Positions 30,479 through 37,769 of a stretch of DNA of 37,769 nt are shown in pieces. The translations under genes were made by a program, and so were the position numbers. The stretch is from Candidatus Nomurabacteria bacterium GW2011_GWA1_36_15 (lineage in GTDB: Bacteria; Patescibacteriota; Minisyncoccia; Phycocordibacterales; UBA9973). How positions within the stretch are numbered: position 1 is the stretch's first letter; every line of letters starts with the position of its first letter. The notes under the pieces are model-generated. The model ran no database searches. It worked only from the letters and a program-made list of their open reading frames with translations, and was not told the origin of the DNA. The stretch spans positions 1-37,769 of the forward strand of contig LBRM01000010.1 of the NCBI GenBank assembly GCA_000991415.1. The letters run 5' to 3'.

Positions 30479-32326
30479 CTAACCCTTCTCTTCTGTCTCT
30501 GTTTTTTCTAGGTCATGTTTTGCTTTCTTGATTGATAATATCTGAGATGGATCAGAAGTGATGATCTGGTCTTCCGTATAGGAAGAAATAACTTTTATGG
30601 CCACATGTTTTAGTCCGGCGAAGAAGATGCCCTCTCCTATTCCAGACTCTAGTAGCAGGTATTTTTCTTCGTCGGTAAGATTAAAAGTTTTTTGTAAAAC
30701 ATCAATAGTAGTCGGGGATTGTTTTAAGAGAAGTTGGATAGAAGAGTTAGTAATAATAGGAATGCCATAAGGAGATTTCATGAAATCTGCCGCATCTTGA
30801 GTGATGGTAGAAAGACCCAAGTAATATTTTCTTCCTCGTTTAGCGATAGAATATAGAAAAGATGCCGTATCTTCAGATTTCATCATCCACCACGCTTCAT
30901 CCACAACCAAAAGACGTTTTTTTAGATTTTTGCGTATAGTCACCCAAATATAATGCATCACAATATACATGGCGACTGGTTTTAATTCGTCTTCCATGTC
31001 CCGGATAGAAAATACTACAAATTTTTTATTAATATTTACGTTCGACGGCCTATTGAGAAAAGTAGACCAGGTGCCTTTGGTGTATTTGACCAATCTTTGC
31101 ATCACTGAATCGCTTCCTTCCATACCCCCTAATACCAATTCAAAATCTGAGAGAAGTGGTGGTTCAATATTTGAAAAATCTGAGTCGGGGGTTATGTCTT
31201 TTATAGCATAAGTTTCTGAAATGGCACGGTCCACCATGGAATCTTCCTCTGGAGTGAGGCCACCTAGCATCAATCTAAAAAGTCCGACTAAATTGATAAT
31301 ATTTGAACGAAGGACGTCTTCGGCTGACTCATCTTCACGTGGTATCGGTAAATCAAAAGGATTAATATGGTGGTCTGAAGAAAGAGAGATATTAAAATAT
31401 CGTCCCCCCACAGATTCAGCTAGGTATTCATATTCTCGTTCCGGGTCTATTACTATGATATCTACATCAAACATCAAAGATCTTAAGATTTCTAGTTTTG
31501 TTGCGTAACTTTTTCCTGAGCCAGACTTGGCAAAGGTCACAGAATTATAATTTTCCAATGAAAACCTGTCAAAAATTACCAAGCTTGAATTGTGCCTATT
31601 GACGCCATAAAGTATTCCCATATCGGAAGTTAAATCAAAAGAGACAAAAGGAAAAACACTGGAAAGTGGTTCGGAATTTAATTTTTGGTGAATGTCTAAC
31701 AAGTCATTGCCCAAAGGTATGACACTTTTGAAACCCTCTTCTTGTTGAAAGAGGGCCGGTTTAATATATATTAATCTTGATTCAAGTATTGATTTTATTT
31801 CGTTTTCAACTTTGTAAAGCTCCAGATCGTTATCAGCATAAACTGTAATATAAATACTGACGTCAAACATTTTTTGTTGTGCTTGGATTAGATTATCGCG
31901 GAGTCCCTCCAGATCTTGATAGGCGGTATCGAGCATCGGATCGCGAACCATTCCCTTTCCTTCACGCACGCTTATTTGACTTTGAACTTCGGCCACTTTT
32001 TTCTGAAATTGTCTCAAGGCGAGTGACGTATCTATAGGGTGGATGAAAATTGAAATGTCAAAGACTTTATCCAAATTGATTATAGGAGAAAACCAATTGT
32101 CACTTAAAAATCTGGGATAAGATATGATGAAAAAAGTACGAGCGATTTTATCACCTAGGTTTATAGACTTGGATTCAATTTTTAAAGCGGACGGCGCAAT
32201 AATATCTTGGAGTTCTAGCTTAGCTGATTCATAAATTTCTTCTGGTAATACTGCTAAAACAGAAGCACTTGCTCCAGCATTTTCGTCGTTTTTATTTTTT
32301 CCAAATAATTTATCTAGTATAGACAT
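30479..32326 (-). CDS. virB4: VirB4-family T4SS ATPase
   Basis: 615 residues. An N-terminal VirB4/TraC-like region (1-230) contains FFIISYPRFLSDNWFSP. The C-terminal ATPase has Walker A (FAKSGSGKSYATK, about 267), IVIDPEREYEYLAE, Walker B LLVVDEAWWMM (about 474) and SIAKRGRKYYLGLSTITQD. It energises pilus assembly and substrate transfer at the cytoplasmic face. The first part of a standard VirB4 N-terminal domain is encoded by the separate gene upstream. The virB4 reading frame is intact and its gene order (VirB6-like, PrgI, TraC-like, VirB4) is typical of Parcubacteria. Confidence 0.92.
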   Translation of the reverse strand: MSILDKLFGKNKNDENAGASASVLAVLPEEIYESAKLELQDIIAPSALKIESKSINLGDKIARTFFIISYPRFLSDNWFSPIINLDKVFDISIFIHPIDTSLALRQFQKKVAEVQSQISVREGKGMVRDPMLDTAYQDLEGLRDNLIQAQQKMFDVSIYITVYADNDLELYKVENEIKSILESRLIYIKPALFQQEEGFKSVIPLGNDLLDIHQKLNSEPLSSVFPFVSFDLTSDMGILYGVNRHNSSLVIFDRFSLENYNSVTFAKSGSGKSYATKLEILRSLMFDVDIIVIDPEREYEYLAESVGGRYFNISLSSDHHINPFDLPIPREDESAEDVLRSNIINLVGLFRLMLGGLTPEEDSMVDRAISETYAIKDITPDSDFSNIEPPLLSDFELVLGGMEGSDSVMQRLVKYTKGTWSTFLNRPSNVNINKKFVVFSIRDMEDELKPVAMYIVMHYIWVTIRKNLKKRLLVVDEAWWMMKSEDTASFLYSIAKRGRKYYLGLSTITQDAADFMKSPYGIPIITNSSIQLLLKQSPTTIDVLQKTFNLTDEEKYLLLESGIGEGIFFAGLKHVAIKVISSYTEDQIITSDPSQILSIKKAKHDLEKTETEEKG

Positions 32327-32336
32327 TTTTTGTATT

Positions 32337-32367
32337 TACTTTCTACTTTATAAACTTTATGAACTTT
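32337..32367 (-). repeat. AAAGTTTAT-like iterations before virB4
   Basis: Minus-strand AAAGTTCAT-AAAGTTTAT-AAAGTAG-AAAGT runs across the stop of the upstream TraC-like gene (whose last codons ESS* lie within it) and ends about 10 nt before the virB4 ATG. Confidence 0.6.
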
Positions 32368-33001
32368 CTACTTCAATCTTCCCTTCTAACTCACCCGGAT
32401 TGAAAACTTTATAAAATACTTCCACTACCTCTTCTGTTCCCAGTTGGGCCGATTTTATACCACAACGCGAAAGTCCTTGCTGTATGACACTTACCCTTTG
32501 TTCCAATTGGGACCTTTTTTCTTCGAAATCCAATTGATTTTTGAGTTCCTCTTCCTTTCTACTTTTTTTAGAAAACAAATTTTTAAATATTCCGGATTTA
32601 GGTTTTAAATTTACATGTGTATAGGGCACTACCACAAAAAAGTTTTTTGTCATGATGCTTACTGATTCGGTGAAATTTTTAATGAATTCTATGTATTCTT
32701 TTGTTTGTAGTTTTAGTAATGGTTCGCTTTGCACCCTCATTCTATTTTCTAAAAGCAAAAGATAAGGTCTGATGTCCAATCTTCTCGATTGTATTGATAT
32801 TTGTACAGAAAAATCTAAAGTATTTAGGAAGTTTTGAAACTGGAGTATTATAGCTTTTTGTTCCTCATCCGATTTTAGAGATAAGTTGATTGAATTAGCA
32901 AGCACAATTGCTCGGAGCCCTCCGTCTTTTAGGGCGATAATGCCATCACGGATTTCCTTGATTGGCACGAACTCTTGAGTTGCTTTTGCGTTTATTGCCA
33001 T
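32357..33001 (-). CDS. TraC/VirB4 N-terminal-like T4SS protein
   Basis: 214 residues. FVPIKEIRDGIIALKDGGLRAIVLANSINL is the opening of TraC/VirB4-type N-terminal domains; DFSVQISIQSRRLDIRPYL and FFVVVPYTHVNLKP follow, with a charged coiled-coil tail. There is no ATPase motif, so it appears to be a separate N-terminal module acting with virB4. It overlaps neither neighbour and lies 2 bp after prgI. It is cytosolic or membrane-peripheral. Confidence 0.75.
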   Translation of the reverse strand: MAINAKATQEFVPIKEIRDGIIALKDGGLRAIVLANSINLSLKSDEEQKAIILQFQNFLNTLDFSVQISIQSRRLDIRPYLLLLENRMRVQSEPLLKLQTKEYIEFIKNFTESVSIMTKNFFVVVPYTHVNLKPKSGIFKNLFSKKSRKEEELKNQLDFEEKRSQLEQRVSVIQQGLSRCGIKSAQLGTEEVVEVFYKVFNPGELEGKIEVESS

Positions 33002-33003
33002 AA

Positions 33004-33429
33004 TTATTTTTTTAAGTCCAGAACGTCTAAGCTCCAGGCTAAATCTCTAAGCTTGCTTCCACTGAGTTTTATTCCGCTTTGATTCATCGTTTCTCTTTTT
33101 AATTCAGCTGTCGCCTTTATTTCCTGTTGCTGTTTATTTTTTATTTTGATTTGATGTCTTTTCCAAATGTAAAGTTTATTCTGCATTGCATATTTTAATC
33201 CGGCCTCAATCATATTAATGAAAGGTTTGCCGTTAGGACGGTAAAAGACAAGGGCTGCAGATAATCCCGCTATGGTTAGAATAGGTATAGCACCTAGCCA
33301 TATTCCCAATAATTTAAACAATATGTAACATATTCCTGCCCCACCTACCAAATAAACAAACTGCTTAAAAGTAAATGGGCCAAAAATTTTGTCTTCTATT
33401 TCTAAAAATTGTGGTACTTTGAATTGCAT
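33004..33429 (-). CDS. PrgI-family (VirB3-like) T4SS membrane protein
   Basis: 141 residues. QFKVPQFLEIEDKIFGPFTFKQFVYL is the PrgI start. Two short transmembrane segments (about 25-60) follow, then RPNGKPFINMIEAGLKYAMQNKLYIWKR, typical of the family. The basic C-terminal tail is predicted to be cytoplasmic. It lies between the soluble 33434 gene and the TraC-like gene in a tight same-strand array. Confidence 0.88.
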   Translation of the reverse strand: MQFKVPQFLEIEDKIFGPFTFKQFVYLVGGAGICYILFKLLGIWLGAIPILTIAGLSAALVFYRPNGKPFINMIEAGLKYAMQNKLYIWKRHQIKIKNKQQQEIKATAELKRETMNQSGIKLSGSKLRDLAWSLDVLDLKK

Positions 33430-33433
33430 AAAT

Positions 33434-34072
33434 TTATTGTGGTATTTCCCTATATGGATCTATTTTAAGTTTTGTTTTTTCTTCCTCAGAATTTTTTGTC
33501 ATATTCGAGAGAGAGTGTTCCGTCTCAACTGTTGGAATTTGGAAAGATCCAGAAAGTTTTTTAGATAAAATTGAAGATGGCACTACCTCTTTTGGTTTGT
33601 CTGTATTTGCCGGTGGAGCGGAAAGCTCTTTTTGAACCGACAAATCCGGATTTTCTATTTTTTCTAACAATTCTTCTCTGCTTTCTAGGTGATTTTCTGA
33701 ATTTTTAGGTTCCCCCGTTTGTTTATCTTCAGATATTTTTTTTCTTTCAATGTTTTTTATGAGTTCTTCGCGGATTTTTTTAAAAACTTTTTCATTCATT
33801 TCGTTCACCAACTCATCCACTTGAGCTCTCACTATTCCCATCCTCTTTTCTAGTTCTTTTGGATAATCTTCTGGATTAATGAGCCCGCAGAGCAGTAGTT
33901 CTGTTTCAGTTTCGAGGTCTTCTAGTTGTGTATAGCTGTATCCTTTCTCTGTCCTCATTGACAAAATTGTTGTTTTCCAATCGACACCATCAATAGCACG
34001 CCTGCTTTCCTCTGACAGTGTTTCCTTGGCTTTGTCTATTTTTATTTTTAATAAATCTATCGTTGTATCCAT
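33434..34072 (-). CDS. Conserved hypothetical soluble T4SS-associated protein
   Basis: 212 residues. A helical N-terminal half (ESRRAIDGVDWKTTILSMRTEKGYSYTQLEDLETETELLLCGL) is followed by a Glu/Lys-rich coiled coil and a Pro/Ser-rich disordered tail ending KLKIDPYREIPQ. No transmembrane helix or enzyme motif. The position between the VirB6-like gene and prgI suggests a role in the apparatus; I know no assigned function for it. Confidence 0.7.
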   Translation of the reverse strand: MDTTIDLLKIKIDKAKETLSEESRRAIDGVDWKTTILSMRTEKGYSYTQLEDLETETELLLCGLINPEDYPKELEKRMGIVRAQVDELVNEMNEKVFKKIREELIKNIERKKISEDKQTGEPKNSENHLESREELLEKIENPDLSVQKELSAPPANTDKPKEVVPSSILSKKLSGSFQIPTVETEHSLSNMTKNSEEEKTKLKIDPYREIPQ

Positions 34073-34096
34073 AATGTTTATTATATATTAATTATT

Positions 34097-36520
34097 TTAC
34101 TTTTTCTCTTCTTGTATGCCTGCAAGAATTTTATTTGCTGCTTCTCTTTCACCCCGGAAAGAATGTTGTCCACGAGAAGTTATAAAGTTTATAGTTTGTG
34201 ACCAGCCCCCTTGAATTGTTTTAGCATAATTTTCTCTTCTTGTTCTATTTTCTGCAACAACTTCATTTTGAGCCTCTTTTAATGCTTTTTCGGCGTCTTT
34301 AATAGGTTGTTCTTCAATTTTTAATTGTCTCTTTTTGTCTTCTACATTATCAACTGCAGAATCTCTATACAATCTTTGAGAATTTGCTTGTGCACTATTC
34401 CCACCAAATTTATCAATTGCATCTTTTAATTCTCTTTCGGTTTTGACGAGCTCCTTTTCCGCATCTGCTACTTCCTTAGTATAGGTTGCTATATTAGCCT
34501 GTCTCGTTGGATCTGATTTTGCTTTATCAAGATCGTCTAGTTTTTTATAAATATTTTGTTTTGATTTTTCGTCTTCTCCAACCTCAAGTTCTTTTGCTCT
34601 TTTTTGTCTATCTATTACTTTATCTGCTCTTGCTTTAGCAAACCCACCTTCTTTCGGTTTACCGATATTTGTAAGACCAGCATTAGCCAAACCCCTACCG
34701 CCAACTTTTATTCCACGAAGATCCATGCTTCCACTACCAGCAAACTTTCCAAAACTCCTAAGTTGTTTTGCACCGAAAGTCCCCCTTGCTTCTGCAGCTT
34801 TTAGTGCACCTGAACTTGCTATAGCAGCACCAGCTCTACCTAAGGTTGCTCTACCCAACATTGCCGTTCCACCAGTCGCCGCACCCAATGCCAAACCACC
34901 AGCCACTGCACCAATTTTGTTTACAGCCGCACCGATACTACCGGAGAGTTTTACAGCTAAGTGTTTAGCTTTTAACAAAAGAATAAAGATAATAGCAAAT
35001 GGGATTACTATACCCATCAAATGTTGTATTGTATCAGATCCTGTAGGATATATAGTAATAGTTTTAAGAAAATCAGTGAATAATATTATAATATATAAAA
35101 AGAATATAAAAAAAGGAGCAAGAAAGGCATTTTTTAATAAATCATCCCACCACTCTTTGTGACCGAAGCCCGGTATATTAAAAGGTATAGTATAAGATGC
35201 AAAAGCGATAGGAGAAAAAACCATAGATATCCAAAGAGATACAACCCTAGCTACAAAAAGAAGTGCTACCGAAAAGAAAATGTAAGCGGTAAATAAAGTA
35301 ATTACCAATGCCAGAATGGTTATAAATATAAAAGTACCCGCATTTTGGTCATATTCAGTTTGATCTGACATAATTTCTTGGGGATCAAATTTGTTAATTA
35401 TTCCAATTGAGACAGATTTTTGCCCACCAACACCAGCTTCAGAATCCTTTAAAGTTCCATCTGCATCTTGGGTGTTTGCATCTTTTGAGGTTATATTGTT
35501 GTAAAAAACTTTTGCCAGGATATTTGAAGCATCAATCACAACCTTTGTAGTAAATAAACTAAAATTTATAATCAAAGCAACCAAAATAACTGCACTAATT
35601 AGTTTTTTATTATCTGTGACATTTAAGCCAAGTATTGTTTTGAGGGCTACATAAAGAAGAGCAATTATGAAAAATATATTTGCTACATCTCGCACAGCGC
35701 CCCATGCTTTTTCTACAAAAGTATTATCATATGAAGAACTATTAGTGGAATAATATACAAAAAAATCAAGAAAACTTCCTGCTAATCTAGCTACCCAAGC
35801 AGAAGCTTCCCAAAATAAATAAAGTATTCCTGCAATACAACCTGTAAGATTTGGACTTAAAGGATTAAGGCTACAACCTAAGTCTAAACCACCGCCGGGT
35901 GTGTTGATTCCATCTGTTGGAGGATCGATAGGGAGATCTCCTTTTATTAATTCATCTTCTTTGGGAGTAGAAAAACTAGCTGATGTTCCAAATTTGTAAT
36001 AATTTTTATCAGTTGACCCGAATAAATCTATGCCTTTTCCACTATTTCCCAATGATGTATAGTAAAGTTCCGCTGTATAAGATTTATCAGCTGTGAGTCC
36101 ACCAACTGTTATATATTGGTCTGATATATTTGGTCCTATAAGAGTCCAAAAGTAAGGAACACCCGTTGTTTTTGTCACCTTTACTATTTCTACTGAAAAA
36201 TCATATGAAGAGACATAGTTACCATTTTCCATTATCACTAAAACTATACCTCTTGTTTGTAGTGAAACAGAACCAGTAAGAGCGTCATAATTTGCAAAAT
36301 GTATTTTTTCCCAATCAGATTGAGGTCCTTTGATGTTAACCAAAAATTCTGCTACCTTTTGACTTGAATTTTGCCAAACCACAGAACTTTCAGATAGAAG
36401 ATTATTATAGTTTGTCGATTGAGCTAATACAGTTTTATTTTTGAATCCACCCGAAACAGGCGCCAAGAAAATAGCTATCATGATCACCGATACTATTATT
36501 TTTTTCCAAAACTGTTTCAT
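34097..36520 (-). CDS. VirB6/TrbL-like polytopic T4SS membrane protein
   Basis: 807 residues. Signal peptide-like N-terminus (about 1-33), then an extracytoplasmic beta-rich region (about 34-210). Six or more transmembrane helices follow between about 220 and 530, including AVRDVANIFFIIALLYVALKTILGL, LISAVILVALIINFSLFTTKVVIDA and ARVVSLWISMVFSPIAFASY, the central VirB6 signature. A Gly/Ala-rich stretch (GAVAGGLALGAATGG) leads to a long charged coiled coil (about 625-770). VirB6 forms the inner-membrane channel core of T4SSs. It is upstream of the 33434 gene on the same strand. Confidence 0.85.
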   Translation of the reverse strand: MKQFWKKIIVSVIMIAIFLAPVSGGFKNKTVLAQSTNYNNLLSESSVVWQNSSQKVAEFLVNIKGPQSDWEKIHFANYDALTGSVSLQTRGIVLVIMENGNYVSSYDFSVEIVKVTKTTGVPYFWTLIGPNISDQYITVGGLTADKSYTAELYYTSLGNSGKGIDLFGSTDKNYYKFGTSASFSTPKEDELIKGDLPIDPPTDGINTPGGGLDLGCSLNPLSPNLTGCIAGILYLFWEASAWVARLAGSFLDFFVYYSTNSSSYDNTFVEKAWGAVRDVANIFFIIALLYVALKTILGLNVTDNKKLISAVILVALIINFSLFTTKVVIDASNILAKVFYNNITSKDANTQDADGTLKDSEAGVGGQKSVSIGIINKFDPQEIMSDQTEYDQNAGTFIFITILALVITLFTAYIFFSVALLFVARVVSLWISMVFSPIAFASYTIPFNIPGFGHKEWWDDLLKNAFLAPFFIFFLYIIILFTDFLKTITIYPTGSDTIQHLMGIVIPFAIIFILLLKAKHLAVKLSGSIGAAVNKIGAVAGGLALGAATGGTAMLGRATLGRAGAAIASSGALKAAEARGTFGAKQLRSFGKFAGSGSMDLRGIKVGGRGLANAGLTNIGKPKEGGFAKARADKVIDRQKRAKELEVGEDEKSKQNIYKKLDDLDKAKSDPTRQANIATYTKEVADAEKELVKTERELKDAIDKFGGNSAQANSQRLYRDSAVDNVEDKKRQLKIEEQPIKDAEKALKEAQNEVVAENRTRRENYAKTIQGGWSQTINFITSRGQHSFRGEREAANKILAGIQEEKK

Positions 36521-36577
36521 TTTATTTTTTGATTTGTTTTTTGCTAACGTCTAGATCCTAATGCCTAGTGCCTAAAC

Positions 36578-37769
36578 CTATTTTTTAAAATAATATTCAT
36601 AATCAGAAGCTTTTTTGAAAACAGTGGTTACATTTCGAACATCTACTATTTTATAATCGTAATATTCGTAAACGGTCAATTTGTTTCCAATAAGTTGAAG
36701 TTGATAGGCTACTATGTCTGGGAAGCTGACACGTATTTCCCTGCCGTCTCCAGTGACATAACCAAACATTTTTGCCAGTTGATGAGATAAATCCCAAGCA
36801 AAAGTTAAGAGGTCGGTTCCTTCTTCATAACCATACAATTTAGCGAATTCTTTATCTGCAATTATTTGTCGGGTAAATACTGTCTCGATACCTTCGTGAT
36901 AACGAACAATAGCATCCCAAGGCGGAGTAGCTTTTTGCCCCAAAACAAGCGGTTTTGTATTTATTATTCCATTGCCATTTGCGTTGCTTTTCCAAGTTCC
37001 GTCATTAGGATTGCCATTTGCTCCTCCTGTTCCATTTATCCATGTGCCTGAACCTGCGCCTCCCGTCCCCGTCCCATTTGTCCAAGTTCCGGAACCGGTT
37101 GCACTGCTCCAAGTTCCAGTACCATTCCCTGTTCCAGTCCAAGTAACAATTCCGGTTCCCCCTGTTCCGGTAGTGGCCGTCCAAGTTCCGGAACCTGTTG
37201 CGCTGTTCCAAGTTCCGCTACTTCCGCCATTGGTGCTATTCCAGGTTCCATCTGTCCATGTCCCCGAACCTGTTCCACCAGTCCCTGTTCCAGTTGTCCA
37301 AGTTCCGGAACCGGTTGCACTACTCCAAGTTCCAGCATTTCCTGTTCCAGTCCAAGTCCAAGAAGCGGTTCCCACTCCTCCCATTCCAGTGATAGTTGTC
37401 CAAAATCCTGACCCTGTTCCAGTAGTCCAATCACCACTACTACTGCCACACTGTCCACCGGTATCAATACCCGTTTCATTTCCATTCTTTATACCATCGT
37501 AACAATTACCAGTAAGAGAAGTGCCACCATAGCATCGTCCACCGGTATCAACATCTTTTTCATTACCATTCTGAATTCCGTCGTAACAAGTACCGACAGA
37601 AGTACCGCATCGGCCACCTACATCCACTCCTGTTTCATCACCGTTTTTAATTTTGTCATAGCAACTGCCGTCGAGAAGAGTGCCACATCGTCCACCGGTA
37701 TCAATGCCTGTCTCGGTACCATTCTGAATTCCGTCGTAACAAGTACCGACAGAAGTACCACATCGGCCA
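36578..37769 (-). CDS. Cys- and Trp/Gly-repeat surface protein, 5'-truncated by the window
   Basis: The frame is open to the window edge on the minus strand, so the ORF-track start at 37627 is internal. At least five Cys repeats (CYDGIQNG-x-E-x3-D-x-GG-x-C; about 25-27 residues) come first. A long low-complexity tract of GTWxxxTGSGTW-type Gly/Thr/Trp repeats follows (about 37030-37440). The C-terminal region (about 120 residues, PPWDAIVRYHEGIETVFTRQI ... DYKIVDVRNVTTVFKKASDYEYYFKK) is non-repetitive. CYDG(I)xNGxExxxD-type repeats are known from secreted proteins of several bacterial groups. No signal peptide can be seen because the start is missing. Its position next to the T4SS genes suggests a surface or apparatus role. 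Confidence 0.75.
   Translation of the reverse strand, partial: GRCGTSVGTCYDGIQNGTETGIDTGGRCGTLLDGSCYDKIKNGDETGVDVGGRCGTSVGTCYDGIQNGNEKDVDTGGRCYGGTSLTGNCYDGIKNGNETGIDTGGQCGSSSGDWTTGTGSGFWTTITGMGGVGTASWTWTGTGNAGTWSSATGSGTWTTGTGTGGTGSGTWTDGTWNSTNGGSSGTWNSATGSGTWTATTGTGGTGIVTWTGTGNGTGTWSSATGSGTWTNGTGTGGAGSGTWINGTGGANGNPNDGTWKSNANGNGIINTKPLVLGQKATPPWDAIVRYHEGIETVFTRQIIADKEFAKLYGYEEGTDLLTFAWDLSHQLAKMFGYVTGDGREIRVSFPDIVAYQLQLIGNKLTVYEYYDYKIVDVRNVTTVFKKASDYEYYFKK
37030..37440. repeat. Low-complexity tandem repeat tract in the surface protein gene
   Basis: About 400 bp of degenerate repeats built on CCAAGTTCCGGAACC / CCTGTTCCAGT-like units, GC-richer than the flanks. It codes Gly/Thr/Trp repeats on the minus strand; proline-rich shadow ORFs on the plus strand are artefacts of the same bias. 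Confidence 0.85.

Noticed and set aside
34725-35162. Plus-strand Pro/Ala-rich ORF opposite the VirB6-like gene
   Set aside because: Antisense of the Gly/Ala-rich stretch of the VirB6-like protein.
37036-37502. Plus- and minus-strand proline-, glutamine- or leucine-rich ORFs in the repeat tract
   Set aside because: Alternate frames of the low-complexity Gly/Thr/Trp tract of the surface protein; no start context and composition typical of shadows.

Overview
The window looks like part of a small, AT-rich genome of a candidate phyla radiation bacterium (Patescibacteria, most like Parcubacteria/Nomurabacteria). This is inferred from gene families, not from a database search: compact single-copy informational genes, shortened YebC and HolA-like proteins, a Parcubacteria-type type IV secretion cluster (PrgI, split VirB4, T4SS pilin, VirB6-like), very short or absent mRNA leaders, and several surface proteins built of Ig/FN3-like or low-complexity repeats.

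Layout. 1-2190 is the 3' end of a large surface protein gene. 2203-2817 holds a cold-shock gene and rpsT, which share a bidirectional terminator. 2850-5437 is a diversity-generating retroelement (DGR): a broken reverse transcriptase, an avd-like accessory gene on the opposite strand, a template repeat (TR), and a target gene whose last 40 codons are the variable repeat (VR). TR and VR differ at 13 positions over about 120 bp, and every one is an adenine in the TR sense strand. 5474-12690 carries ruvA, mutM, a SpoU-type RNA methyltransferase, a peptidoglycan-binding protein, a family-4-like uracil-DNA glycosylase, tRNA-Lys, a HolA-like gene, a membrane methyltransferase and polA. 12729-18462 carries a PilB-type ATPase, ruvB (frameshifted by an 11-bp tandem duplication), yebC, ruvC, a small acidic ORF and tyrS. 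18503-26171 carries a class A penicillin-binding protein and the replication-origin neighbourhood: a DciA/DUF721-like gene, dnaN, dnaA, rpmH, rnpA, yidD, yidC and jag. 26276-37769 is a minus-strand T4SS/envelope cluster that ends in a truncated repeat-rich surface protein.

Together these genes cover origin firing and the clamp, DNA repair and Holliday-junction resolution (ruvA/ruvB/ruvC, polA, mutM, udg), envelope synthesis and insertion (PBP, YidC), and a cell-surface conjugation/pilus-like apparatus. The DGR is an add-on that diversifies one protein.

Three less expected patterns run through the window. First, at least nine genes have a near-consensus -10 box ending 6-9 nt before the start codon, which implies leaderless mRNAs. 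Second, GC-rich palindromes and larger structured sequences sit in frame inside coding genes (ruvA, polA twice, the 26276 gene). Third, four intergenic spacers contain a long self-complementary outer stem capped by a structured 67-102 nt insert; one insert occurs twice, with the same cap on unrelated stems and an apparent compensatory change.
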